Assembly (NCBI GenBank): GCA_947259985.1
Contig: CAMYOJ010000021.1
Span: 1 to 53,838, forward strand
From: an uncultured Woeseiaceae bacterium
GTDB taxonomy: Bacteria; Pseudomonadota; Gammaproteobacteria; Steroidobacterales; Woeseiaceae
Length of the DNA: 53,838 bases
Direction: 5' to 3'
Positions 17,487-25,586 of this stretch are shown here, piece after piece (positions within the stretch are counted from its first letter, which is position 1; the number at the start of each line of letters is the position of its first letter). The translations under genes were made by a program, and so were the position numbers. Below the pieces are notes generated by a model that was not told the origin of the DNA, made no database searches, and saw only the letters and a list, made by a program, of their open reading frames with translations.

Positions 17487-18944
17487 TTATTCGATGCCGC
17501 CCATCGAATGGAACTTGGTGTCGAAGTATTCGGAGATTCCTTCTTCGCCGCCTTCCGAGCCCAGGCCAGACTCTTTCCAGCCGCCGAACGGTGCCACCTC
17601 CGTCGAAAACACGCCCGAATTGGAGCAGACGATTCCGTACTCGAGGCGCTCCGCGACCCGCATCACGCGCCCGATGTCGCGTGTCTGGTAGTAAGCCGCA
17701 AGTCCGTATTCGGTGTCATTGGCGCGCTCGATCACCTCGTCCTCCGTCGCGAAGGTTTGCACAGCGGCGATAGGCCCGAAGATCTCCTCATGCGCCATTC
17801 GCATGTCGTCCGTAATTCCGGTTACGAGCGTCGGTTCGAAGAAGCAGTTGCCCAGCGCGTGAGATCCTCCCCCCGTCAGCACGTCGGCGCCTTTCGAAGT
17901 CGCATCATCCATGAACGCATGCATGTCCTTGACCGCCGCCTCGTTGACGAGTGGTCCGGTCGTCGTTTGTTCGTCGAAACCGTCGCCGACATGCAGTTCC
18001 TCGATAGCAGCTTTCAGCTTGGCTGTGAATTCTTCGGCGACGCCTTCCTGGACGAAGATTCGGTTGGTGCAGACGCAGGTCTGGCCGCAATTGCGGAACT
18101 TGGTGGCCATGCAGTCGGTAACCGCCGCATCGATATCCGCATCATCGAAGACGATGAAAGGGGCATTGCCGCCGAGTTCGAGCGAGACTTTTTTGACGCC
18201 TTTCGAGCATTGCTCCATGAGTTTCTTACCCACAGGCGTGGAGCCCGTGAACGTGAACTTGGCAATCTTCTCGTGCTGCGTGAGCACTTTGCCGATTTCC
18301 CTGGAGTTGTCCCCCGCGACCACGCTGATAACGCCTTTCGGGATACCGGCGCGGTCCGCAAGCTCGCACATTGCGAGGGCCGACAACGGCGTTTCGGTGG
18401 CCGGCTTGATAACGATCGTGCAGCCGGCGGCCATCGCCGGGCCGGCTTTGCGCCCGATCATCGCGTTCGGGAAATTCCAGGGCGTGATACAACCGACGAC
18501 GCCGACGGGTTGCTTGTACGTCTGCAACCGACGGTCATTGGATATTGTCGGGATCGTCGCTCCTTTATAACGTTTGCATTCCTCGGCGTAGTACTCGATG
18601 AACGACGCACCGTAGGCGACTTCGCCGACGGACTCGAACAACGGCTTGCCTTGTTCGGCGGTCATGATCACGCCGAGGTCGTCCGCATTGGCCATGAGCA
18701 GGTTGAACCAGTCACGCAGCAGCACTGCCCGCTGCTTGGCCGGGACGCGGCTCCAGGCTTTGAAGGCCTCCGCGGCCGCCTCGACAGCGCGCTCGGCATC
18801 CGCCGCGTCGCCGTTCGCCGTGCGTGTGACTATCTCGCCCGTCGCGGGGTTGGTGACATCTATGGTTCCGGCCCCACCGTCGACCCATCGGCCGTCAATG
18901 AAGTTTTGCGTTTTCAGGAGTGTGGGGTCTTTGAGTGTCAGCAT
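17487..18944 (-). CDS. gabD: Succinate-semialdehyde dehydrogenase
   Basis: A 485-residue aldehyde dehydrogenase. ALDH landmarks are CITPWNFPNAM, the Rossmann block FTGSTPVGKKLM, the general-base motif VSLELGGNAP and the nucleophile region RNCGQTCVCTNR; the C-terminal SGLGSEGGEEGI is typical of GabD. The enzyme oxidises succinate semialdehyde to succinate with NAD(P)+; glutarate semialdehyde is a known alternative substrate in related enzymes and would fit with lhgO next door. The gene is transcribed away from the rimP operon; about 110 bases separate its ATG from the rimP promoter. Confidence 0.93.
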   Translation of the reverse strand: MLTLKDPTLLKTQNFIDGRWVDGGAGTIDVTNPATGEIVTRTANGDAADAERAVEAAAEAFKAWSRVPAKQRAVLLRDWFNLLMANADDLGVIMTAEQGKPLFESVGEVAYGASFIEYYAEECKRYKGATIPTISNDRRLQTYKQPVGVVGCITPWNFPNAMIGRKAGPAMAAGCTIVIKPATETPLSALAMCELADRAGIPKGVISVVAGDNSREIGKVLTQHEKIAKFTFTGSTPVGKKLMEQCSKGVKKVSLELGGNAPFIVFDDADIDAAVTDCMATKFRNCGQTCVCTNRIFVQEGVAEEFTAKLKAAIEELHVGDGFDEQTTTGPLVNEAAVKDMHAFMDDATSKGADVLTGGGSHALGNCFFEPTLVTGITDDMRMAHEEIFGPIAAVQTFATEDEVIERANDTEYGLAAYYQTRDIGRVMRVAERLEYGIVCSNSGVFSTEVAPFGGWKESGLGSEGGEEGISEYFDTKFHSMGGIE

Positions 18945-19053
18945 CTTGGTGCCTCGGGAGATCAGATAAGCCGGTCAGGGAGACGCATTTTGCCATTTGC
19001 GCGTGGCTGTTGATATCTCGGTTTTTCGACGCGAAATCAACTCCGTTTGAGCA

Positions 19054-19083
19054 TTGCGCGGGCAGCCTCGATTACCGTATAAT
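19054..19083 (+). promoter_or_regulatory. Promoter of the rimP-nusA-infB operon
   Basis: A perfect -10 hexamer TATAAT stands at 19078-19083; TTGCGC at 19054-19059 is a plausible but weak -35 with an 18-base spacer. It is the only strong promoter-like element between the divergent gabD and rimP, and it sits before the terminator-containing leader. Confidence 0.65.
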
Positions 19084-19102
19084 CCCGCGCCAGCGCACCA
19101 GT

Positions 19103-19169
19103 GGGGCTGCAGTTTGGACCCATCGCTACCAGGCTCCTGGTAGGTACAGGCCCCGCTCAGGGGTTTTTT
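19103..19169 (+). terminator. Leader hairpins and intrinsic terminator T1 upstream of rimP
   Basis: A hairpin with perfect arms CTACCAG/CTGGTAG (19126-19143) is enclosed by GGGGC (19103-19107), which can pair with GCCCC (19150-19154). The same CCCC (19151-19154) can instead pair with GGGG (19160-19163), followed directly by six T (19164-19169). The two pairings exclude each other, so this has the form of an anti-terminator/terminator switch. The terminator stem is short (four G-C pairs plus wobble pairs), so it may need NusA to work well. Confidence 0.6.
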
Positions 19170-19226
19170 GTTGTCCGGGGACAACGACATTGCGCAGGGA
19201 AAGAATGGGCCATTGGCCCATTTTTT
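19170..19226 (+). terminator. Leader hairpin and strong intrinsic terminator T2 upstream of rimP
   Basis: A small perfect hairpin GTTGTC-CGGG-GACAAC (19170-19185) comes first. It is followed by AATGGGCC-ATT-GGCCCATT (19204-19222), an eight-pair stem running into six T (19221-19226) and more T after one G. This is a textbook intrinsic terminator lying 36 bases before the rimP start codon. Every transcript from the promoter at 19054-19083 must pass it to reach the operon. Confidence 0.75.
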
Positions 19227-19262
19227 GTTTTTGAAACAGATGGTTATGTGGGTGACGGAAGC

Positions 19263-19715
19263 GTGACGGGAGACGAACTGGCAAAGCTGCTGGAACCGAC
19301 CGTCGTGCGACTGGGCTACGAGCTCGCCGACCTCGAGGTTAGGTTGGGTGGCAAAGGTGGCGTGGTCAGGGTCTTTATCGACAAGCCCGACGGAATCGGG
19401 CTCGACGATTGTGAAAAGGTCAGCCGGGCGGTTAGCGCGATTCTCGATGTCGAGGATCCAGTGCCGGGCAACTACGATCTTGAGGTTTCGTCGCCCGGGT
19501 TGGATAGGAAGTTAACGAAAGTAGAGCACTTTCAAAGGTTTATGGGTGAAACCGTGAAAGTGTCTCTGCGTTTCCCCAAAGAGGGACGCAGGCGTTTTCG
19601 CGGCACACTGGTGTCCGCGGATGACGAGAACATTGTGGTCGAGGTGGATGGAGAATCGCACAGCCTGGCGCTGTCGATGATCGATACGGCCCGGCTGGTG
19701 CCCGACGGAGCGTAG
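19263..19715 (+). CDS. rimP: Ribosome maturation factor RimP
   Basis: A 150-residue protein needed for late 30S subunit maturation. Recognisable blocks are LEPTVVRLGYELADLEV at the N-terminus, VRVFIDKPDGIGLDDCEKVS, AILDVEDPVPGNYDLEVSSPGLDR (read in two parts) and the C-terminal SH3-like SLALSMIDTARLVPDG. GTG 19263 is chosen because it gives the usual N-terminus; the frame is open further upstream, but that part is translated terminator leader. No strong Shine-Dalgarno is seen for this start. It opens the conserved operon with nusA 30 bases downstream. Confidence 0.93.
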   Translation: MTGDELAKLLEPTVVRLGYELADLEVRLGGKGGVVRVFIDKPDGIGLDDCEKVSRAVSAILDVEDPVPGNYDLEVSSPGLDRKLTKVEHFQRFMGETVKVSLRFPKEGRRRFRGTLVSADDENIVVEVDGESHSLALSMIDTARLVPDGA

Positions 19716-19745
19716 TCTGCCGGGGATGAATGGAGTTTTAAGGTA

Positions 19746-21248
19746 ATGAGCAAAGAGATCCTGATGGTCGTTGACGCGGTTTCGAACGAAAAAGGCGTCG
19801 AAAAGGACATCATATTCGAGGCAATCGAGGCCGCTTTGGCGTCGGCCACACGCAGGAAGCACGGCGAAGACATCGAGGTGCGCGTGGCGATTGATCGCGA
19901 GTCGGGTGAATACGACACGTTCCGTCGCTGGCTGGTGTTTGAAGACGAGTCCACTGAACTCGAGTTCCCGGATCGGGAGCTGCGCATGATTGACGCCGTC
20001 GACATTGATGAAGGCGCCGAGCCCGGCGGCTTTGTCGAAGTACCGATGGAGTCGGTGGAATTCGGCCGTATCGCGGCGCAGACCGCCAAGCAGGTCATTG
20101 TGCAGAAGGTCCGCGAAGCCGAGCGCGAGCAGGTCGTCGAAGAGTACAAGGAGCGTGAGGGGGAAATGCTCTCCGGTCTTGTCAAACGCGTGGACCGTAA
20201 TGGCGTGTACATCGACCTGGGCGGCAACGCTGAAGGTTTCGTGCCACGTGAAAACATGGTGCCTCGCGAGCCGGTTCGCCCGCAGGACCGAATCAAGGCG
20301 CTGTTGACCGAGGTTCGCTCGGAAGTGCGCGGGCCGCAGTTATTCATGACCCGCACTTCGCCGCAGTTCCTCGTAGAACTTTTCAAGATCGAGGTGCCCG
20401 AAGTGGGCCAGGGACTCATCGATATCCTCGGCGCCGCGCGTGACCCGGGGCTGCGTGCCAAGATTGCGGTAAGAAGTAACGACAATCGCATCGACGCCGT
20501 GGGCGCTTGCGTAGGCATGCGCGGCTCGCGCGTACAGGCAGTGTCGAACGAACTCGCCGGCGAGCGTGTGGACATCATTCTGTGGGACGAAAATTCGGCG
20601 CAATTCGTCATTAACGCCATGTCGCCCGCTGAGGTCGTGTCAATCGTTGTCGACGAAGACAAGCACAGCATGGACATCGCGGTCGAAGAGGACAAGCTGT
20701 CGCAGGCCATTGGCCGGGGCGGCCAGAACATTCGGCTTGCGAGCGAGTTGACAGGTTGGGAACTCAACGTGATGACGGCGGCGGATGCCGAGGAAAAGAG
20801 CGAGTCCGAGATGAAGGAACTCATCGAGCTGTTCTCGAAGCAGCTCGATGTCGACGAAGAGATCGGCCTGATCCTGGTCCAGGAAGGATTCTCGACGATC
20901 GAAGAGGTGGCTTACGTTCCGGCCTCGGAACTTGTAGCGATCGAGGAGTTTGACGAGGATATCGTCGACGAACTGCGCAGCCGTGCACGTGATGTGCTGC
21001 TGACACAGGCGATCGTGCAGGAAGAGAAGATCGATGAGGTCGAGCCCGCCGAGGACCTGTTGACCCTCGATGGCATGGATAAGGGGCTTGCATTCCTGCT
21101 CGCAAGCAAGGGTGTGGTAACGCGTGAGGATCTCGCGGAACTCGCCACCGATGATCTGCTCGAGATCAATGAAATGGAAGCAGAAGACGCTGCCGCACTA
21201 ATCATGAAGGCGCGTGCCCATTGGTTCGAGGAAGAGCAGCAGGCGTAG
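19746..21248 (+). CDS. nusA: Transcription termination/antitermination factor NusA
   Basis: A 500-residue RNA polymerase-binding protein. In order it has the N-terminal polymerase-binding domain (1-125), an S1 domain (about 135-200, GLVKRVDRNGVYIDLG), KH1 and KH2 (about 200-350, with VGACVGMRGSRVQAV and LSQAIGRGGQNIRLAS) and two C-terminal acidic repeats (about 360-500), the gammaproteobacterial full-length form. Because NusA strengthens pausing and some intrinsic termination, it is a candidate autoregulator of the two terminators in its own operon leader. Confidence 0.97.
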   Translation: MSKEILMVVDAVSNEKGVEKDIIFEAIEAALASATRRKHGEDIEVRVAIDRESGEYDTFRRWLVFEDESTELEFPDRELRMIDAVDIDEGAEPGGFVEVPMESVEFGRIAAQTAKQVIVQKVREAEREQVVEEYKEREGEMLSGLVKRVDRNGVYIDLGGNAEGFVPRENMVPREPVRPQDRIKALLTEVRSEVRGPQLFMTRTSPQFLVELFKIEVPEVGQGLIDILGAARDPGLRAKIAVRSNDNRIDAVGACVGMRGSRVQAVSNELAGERVDIILWDENSAQFVINAMSPAEVVSIVVDEDKHSMDIAVEEDKLSQAIGRGGQNIRLASELTGWELNVMTAADAEEKSESEMKELIELFSKQLDVDEEIGLILVQEGFSTIEEVAYVPASELVAIEEFDEDIVDELRSRARDVLLTQAIVQEEKIDEVEPAEDLLTLDGMDKGLAFLLASKGVVTREDLAELATDDLLEINEMEAEDAAALIMKARAHWFEEEQQA

Positions 21249-21272
21249 ACGCCGGGATAGCGGAGTGAATGT

Positions 21273-23798
21273 ATGTCTGATGTGACAGTTGCACAATTTG
21301 CTGAGGTGCTGAAGGTACCGGTCGACAAGCTGCTCTCGCAGCTTGACGAAGCGGGTATCAAGGTTAGCGGCTCTGACGACACGATTAGCGACGATGCCAA
21401 GCTGGAGTTGCTGACGCATCTTCGTCGCAGCCACGGACAGGACGACACCCCTGCGACGGCGGCCGCGCCGCGGCGCATCACGCTGAAGCGCAAGTCTCAG
21501 TCGGAACTGCGTTTGTCGGGTGCACAGGGTCGCTCGCGCACGGTCAACGTCGAGGTGCGCCGCAAGCGCACCTATATCAAGCGCGATGTGCTCGAGAAGC
21601 AGGCACAGGAAGAGCAGGAAGCGCTCGACGCGCAACGCCGCGCCGAAGAAGAGCGTATTGAAGCCGAGGCTCGCGAGCAGGAGCGCCTCAAGGCCGAAAA
21701 GGAAGAGGCTGCCAAGCGGGAAGTGGCTGAACGCGAGAAAGAGGCTTTGGCGCAGAAAGAGGCCGAGGCTGAGGCCCGCAAAGCGGCCGAGCAGGCGGCA
21801 GCGGCGGCAGTCCAGGAAAAGGAACGTCTCGAGAAAGCCGAAGCCGACGCCCGCGCGCGGCGCAGCAAGGAAAAAGACAAGCCCAAGGCGAAACACCCCG
21901 AAACGCGATACGGTCGCAAGGAACTGCACGTTGCAGGCGACAAGAGCGGTCGGCGGAAGCGCAAAGCGCCGATGCGGCGACGTACTGTCTCCATGGGCGG
22001 CGATTCCAAGCACGGATTTGAACGTCCGACCGCGCCCGTTATCCACGAGGTCGAGATTCCCGAGAGCATTTCAGTTGCCGAATTGGCGCAGCGCATGGCG
22101 ATCAAGGGCAACGAGGTCGTCAAGGTCCTGTTCAATATGGGCGCAATGGTGACCATCAACCAGGTAATCGATCAGGATACGGCTACGCTGGTGGTCGAGG
22201 AACTCGGGCACGTCGCGAAGCCGGTCGACTCGGCGGAAATGGACGAGATGTTGCTCGCCGATGAGCAGCAGGTAACGGGCAATGAGGTTACTCGCGCGCC
22301 GGTTGTCACGATCATGGGCCACGTCGACCACGGCAAGACGTCGTTGCTTGACTATATTCGTCATACTAAGGTCGCTGCAGGCGAGGCAGGCGGTATTACG
22401 CAGCACATTGGTGCGTACTCGGTTTCGACCGACAAAGGCAAGATCTCGTTCCTGGACACGCCGGGCCACGCCGCCTTCACGGCAATGCGCGCGCGCGGTG
22501 CGCAAGCCACTGATATCGTTGTGCTTGTCGTTGCCGCCGACGACGGCGTCATGCCGCAGACGATTGAGGCTATCCAGCACGCGAAGGCCGCCGGAGTGCC
22601 GCTGGTGGTCGCGGTCAACAAGATCGATCGCGAGAACGCCGATCCGGAGCGCGTCAAGAACGAGCTGTCACAGCACGAAGTCATTCCCGAGGACTGGGGC
22701 GGCGAGCAGATGTTCGTCAATGTCTCGGCCATGACCGGCGAAGGTATCGACGCCTTGCTGGACGCGATTCTGCTGCAGGCCGAGGTCATGGATATCAAGG
22801 CCGTCTCAGAAGGGCCTGCTCACGGTATTGTCATCGAGTCGAGTCTAGAGAAGGGCCGTGGCGCTGTCGCCACGCTGCTCGTGCAAGCAGGCACGCTGAA
22901 ACAGGGCGACATGATCATTGCCGGCGAGGAATACGGCCGAATTCGCAACATGTTCGACGAGACGGGTGCGTCCATCAAGGAGGCCGGGCCCTCGAGTCCC
23001 GCGGTCGTCCTCGGTTTGTCCAAGACGCCGAGCGCAGGTGACGACTTCCTGGTCGTCAAGAACGAACGCAAGGCGCGTGAGGTTGCCGAATTCCGTCAGG
23101 GCAAGACGCGCGACGCGAAGCTCGCTCAGCAGCAGGCATCGAAGATGGATGACATGTTCAGCCAGATGAGGGAAGGCGAGCTGTCGACCGTGCCTGTCAT
23201 TATCAAGTCGGATGTACATGGCAGTGCCGAGGCCCTGCGCGATGCCCTGACCAGCCTCTCGAACGACGAGGTCAAGGTCAAGGTGCTGAGCTCGAGCGTG
23301 GGTGGTATCACCGAAACAGACGCCAACCTGGCCGCTGCTTCGGACGCGTTTATCATCGGCTTCAACGTTCGTGCCGATGCGGCAGCTCGCACAGCGATCA
23401 AGGAGTCGGGGGTCGACGTTCGCTACTACAGCATCATTTACGAGGCGATCGACGACGTCAAAGCGGCTTTGAGCAACATGCTGGCTCCCGAAATTCGTGA
23501 GCAGATCGTCGGCATGGCGGACGTCAAGGAAGTGTTCCGTTCGCCGAAGCTGGGCGACGTGGCCGGTTGTATCGTCACGGAAGGCTACGTCAAGCGTTCG
23601 AACCCGATTCGCGTTCTGCGTGACCACGTCGTCATCTTCGAAGGTGAGCTGGAGTCTCTGCGGCGCTTCAAGGACGACGTCAACGAGGTACGCGGCGGCA
23701 CCGAATGTGGCATTGGCGTGAAGAATTACAATGACGTCCAGGTGGGCGACCACATCGAGTGCTACGAGCGCATAGAGGTCGCCCGGACGCTCGACTGA
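21273..23798 (+). CDS. infB: Translation initiation factor IF-2
   Basis: An 841-residue GTPase that places initiator tRNA on the ribosome. The N-terminal IF2-N domain (1-50) is followed by a long Lys/Glu/Ala-rich helical linker (about 100-215). The G domain starts near residue 345, with G1 [13 protein letters not shown]3 DTPGH and G4 NKID; the C-terminal beta-barrel domains include [15 protein letters not shown]. It starts 24 bases after nusA. Confidence 0.97.
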   Translation: MSDVTVAQFAEVLKVPVDKLLSQLDEAGIKVSGSDDTISDDAKLELLTHLRRSHGQDDTPATAAAPRRITLKRKSQSELRLSGAQGRSRTVNVEVRRKRTYIKRDVLEKQAQEEQEALDAQRRAEEERIEAEAREQERLKAEKEEAAKREVAEREKEALAQKEAEAEARKAAEQAAAAAVQEKERLEKAEADARARRSKEKDKPKAKHPETRYGRKELHVAGDKSGRRKRKAPMRRRTVSMGGDSKHGFERPTAPVIHEVEIPESISVAELAQRMAIKGNEVVKVLFNMGAMVTINQVIDQDTATLVVEELGHVAKPVDSAEMDEMLLADEQQVTGNEVTRAPVVTIMGHVDHGKTSLLDYIRHTKVAAGEAGGITQHIGAYSVSTDKGKISFLDTPGHAAFTAMRARGAQATDIVVLVVAADDGVMPQTIEAIQHAKAAGVPLVVAVNKIDRENADPERVKNELSQHEVIPEDWGGEQMFVNVSAMTGEGIDALLDAILLQAEVMDIKAVSEGPAHGIVIESSLEKGRGAVATLLVQAGTLKQGDMIIAGEEYGRIRNMFDETGASIKEAGPSSPAVVLGLSKTPSAGDDFLVVKNERKAREVAEFRQGKTRDAKLAQQQASKMDDMFSQMREGELSTVPVIIKSDVHGSAEALRDALTSLSNDEVKVKVLSSSVGGITETDANLAAASDAFIIGFNVRADAAARTAIKESGVDVRYYSIIYEAIDDVKAALSNMLAPEIREQIVGMADVKEVFRSPKLGDVAGCIVTEGYVKRSNPIRVLRDHVVIFEGELESLRRFKDDVNEVRGGTECGIGVKNYNDVQVGDHIECYERIEVARTLD

Positions 23799-23817
23799 GC
23801 GTCGACGGTGAATTGAT

Positions 23818-24180
23818 ATGCCTCGCGAGTTTTCCCGAAATCAACGTCTCGGCAACCAGGTGCTGCGAACGCTCAATGAACTGCTGCGCTTCGAGACCAA
23901 GGATCCGCGCCTGCAAGGCGTTTCCTTGTCGTCGGTGGAGCTTTCGCGGGACCTGAGTGTGGCTCGCGTCTATTACAGCATGCTCGATCCCGATGCGGAT
24001 GCTGCGCCGGTACAGGAAGGGCTCGAGAAGGCGGGCGGTTTCCTGAGAGCAAAACTCGGGCAGGCGATCAAGGTCAGGCACGTTCCCGAGTTGCGTTTCG
24101 AACATGACGACAGCGCTGCCGAAGGGCAGCGAATCAGTGACCTGATCGATCGAGCAATAGGCTCTGACAGAGCCGGGTGA
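23818..24180 (+). CDS. rbfA: Ribosome-binding factor A
   Basis: A 120-residue KH-fold protein that binds the 16S 5' region during 30S maturation. It shows the family pattern: RNQRLGNQVLRTLNELL at the N-terminus, DPRLQGVSLSSVELSRDLSVARVYY (read in two parts) and VPELRFEHDDSAAEG at the C-terminus. Its TGA overlaps the GTG start of truB. Confidence 0.95.
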   Translation: MPREFSRNQRLGNQVLRTLNELLRFETKDPRLQGVSLSSVELSRDLSVARVYYSMLDPDADAAPVQEGLEKAGGFLRAKLGQAIKVRHVPELRFEHDDSAAEGQRISDLIDRAIGSDRAG

Positions 24181-25124
24181 GCCCAGTGGCAAGGTTTCAA
24201 AAGCGCCGGGCCGAAGCGGTCGACGGCCTGTTGTTGTTGAACAAGCCGCCGGGCATGACCTCGAATCGTGCGCTGCAGACCGTAAGACGCCTGCTGAACG
24301 CGAAGAAGGCCGGTCACACCGGTAGCCTTGATCCCGCGGCCACCGGCATGTTGCCGCTGTGCTTCGGGGAGGCGACCAAGGTTTGCGCCTACCTGCTCGA
24401 TGCTGACAAGAGCTACCGCGTGACGGCACGTCTCGGAGTCGCAACGGATACGGGTGACGCCGATGGACAGGAGGCGCAGACGGCGCCAGTTCCGGAGATG
24501 TCCGCCGCGGACTGGGATCTAATCTTGCAAGGCTTCGTCGGGGAGTCCACGCAGGTTCCGCCGATGTATTCGGCGTTGAAGAAAGACGGCAAGCGCCTCT
24601 ACGAGCTGGCCCGCCAGGGCGAGACTGTGGAGAGAGAAGCCAGGCCGATACGGATCGACGAGATTCGACTGCTGGAGCTGGCCGGGTCGCGGCTCGTGTT
24701 CCGCGTCCGCTGTTCCAAGGGAACTTACGTAAGGACACTTGTCGAGGACATCGCGAAGCGGGCAGGCACTGTGGCTCATACGGCTCGGCTGCATCGGGAT
24801 GCCGTTGGCGCCTTCAGGGCCGAGGGCATGATCGACCTCGAAACGGTCGAGCGGCTCGCCTCCGAGGGCTCCGGGGCGCTCCGGGAACGGCTGCTTCCGC
24901 CCGATACGGCGCTGGCGGATATGCCGGCAGTGGCCGTAGACGCAGCGGATGGCGAGCGATTCAGCGGCGGTCAGGTCGTCGACGTGGCCGCCAGTAATAA
25001 CAAGGGTCTCGCCCGTGTTTACGGAGCGGGGCGGTTTTTGGGTGTGGGCGAGCTTGCCGCGAACGGCCAGCTGGCACCACGAAGGGTGTTTCGGGCACCG
25101 CGAAAAAACCTCGTAGATATTTGA
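24177..25124 (+). CDS. truB: tRNA pseudouridine-55 synthase
   Basis: A 315-residue enzyme that makes pseudouridine 55 in the T-loop of tRNAs. The N-terminal block DGLLLLNKPPGMTSN and the catalytic block GHTGSLDPAATGMLPL (active Asp) are present, then VPPMYSALKKDGKRLYELAR and YVRTLVEDI. GTG 24177 overlaps the rbfA stop by four bases, a coupled start; GTG 24186 is an in-frame alternative. Confidence 0.95.
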   Translation: MSPVARFQKRRAEAVDGLLLLNKPPGMTSNRALQTVRRLLNAKKAGHTGSLDPAATGMLPLCFGEATKVCAYLLDADKSYRVTARLGVATDTGDADGQEAQTAPVPEMSAADWDLILQGFVGESTQVPPMYSALKKDGKRLYELARQGETVEREARPIRIDEIRLLELAGSRLVFRVRCSKGTYVRTLVEDIAKRAGTVAHTARLHRDAVGAFRAEGMIDLETVERLASEGSGALRERLLPPDTALADMPAVAVDAADGERFSGGQVVDVAASNNKGLARVYGAGRFLGVGELAANGQLAPRRVFRAPRKNLVDI

Positions 25125-25131
25125 TTTCGGG

Positions 25132-25161
25132 GTGTCAATGGGTCCAAACAGGCGCTAGAAT
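25132..25161 (+). promoter_or_regulatory. Possible rpsO promoter
   Basis: TAGAAT at 25156-25161 with GTGTCA at 25132-25137 (18-base spacer) lies in the 87-base gap between truB and rpsO. In E. coli rpsO has its own promoter in the same place, which makes this reading plausible. The -35 match is moderate. Confidence 0.4.
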
Positions 25162-25211
25162 ACCGCGCTCTTAAAAAGGGCCAAGATATAGAGTTACGGA
25201 GTATTAAAGAA

Positions 25212-25481
25212 ATGTCACTTTCCAGTGAAGCAAAGCAGGGCATCGTCGCCGAATACGCGCGAGGCGAAGGCGATACGGGGTCTCCCGAGGTACAGGTTGC
25301 GCTGCTTTCCAAGAGAATAGCTGAGCTTACCGAACACTTCGGTGAGCACAAGAAAGATCACCACAGCCGTCAGGGTCTTCTGAAGATGGTCAACAAGCGC
25401 CGCAAGCTGCTTGACTACCTCAAGTCCAAGGACCAGGACCGCTACCGCGAGCTGATTTCCCGGCTCGGTCTGCGCCGCTAG
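25212..25481 (+). CDS. rpsO: 30S ribosomal protein S15
   Basis: An 89-residue protein, the standard length. It binds the 16S rRNA central domain and, in E. coli, its own mRNA leader. The sequence [16 protein letters not shown] followed by [13 protein letters not shown] is characteristic. The ribosome site is a purine-rich stretch with GGAG about 14 bases upstream. Confidence 0.98.
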   Translation: MSLSSEAKQGIVAEYARGEGDTGSPEVQVALLSKRIAELTEHFGEHKKDHHSRQGLLKMVNKRRKLLDYLKSKDQDRYRELISRLGLRR

Positions 25482-25509
25482 TTCAGCGAGCGATTTCGGC
25501 AATGTAATC

Positions 25510-25550
25510 AACCGACGTGTCGTACCCCATACCGGGGCACGCCGTCGGTT
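25510..25550 (+). promoter_or_regulatory. Long hairpin between rpsO and pnp
   Basis: AACCGACG at 25510-25517 pairs perfectly with CGTCGGTT at 25543-25550; inside, CGTACCCC faces GGGGCACG with one mismatch. No T run follows, so this is not a terminator. The position matches the rpsO-pnp hairpin of enterobacteria, where RNase III cleavage and PNPase itself control pnp mRNA decay; the same role is inferred here. Confidence 0.6.
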
Positions 25551-25586
25551 GCTATTGCCTACATTTTTTCTATTTGAGTAATCATC

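Noticed and set aside
19101-19262. Extended start of rimP at 19101
   Set aside because: The extra 54 residues would translate the terminator hairpins of the leader; the family N-terminus begins at GTG 19263.
21500-22160. Long alternative frames in the infB linker on both strands
   Set aside because: They are shadows of the Lys/Glu/Ala-rich infB linker; high GC removes stop codons. The infB frame is supported by strong homology.
25490-25560. rpsO terminator
   Set aside because: The hairpin at 25510-25550 lacks a T run, so it is read as an mRNA processing element instead.
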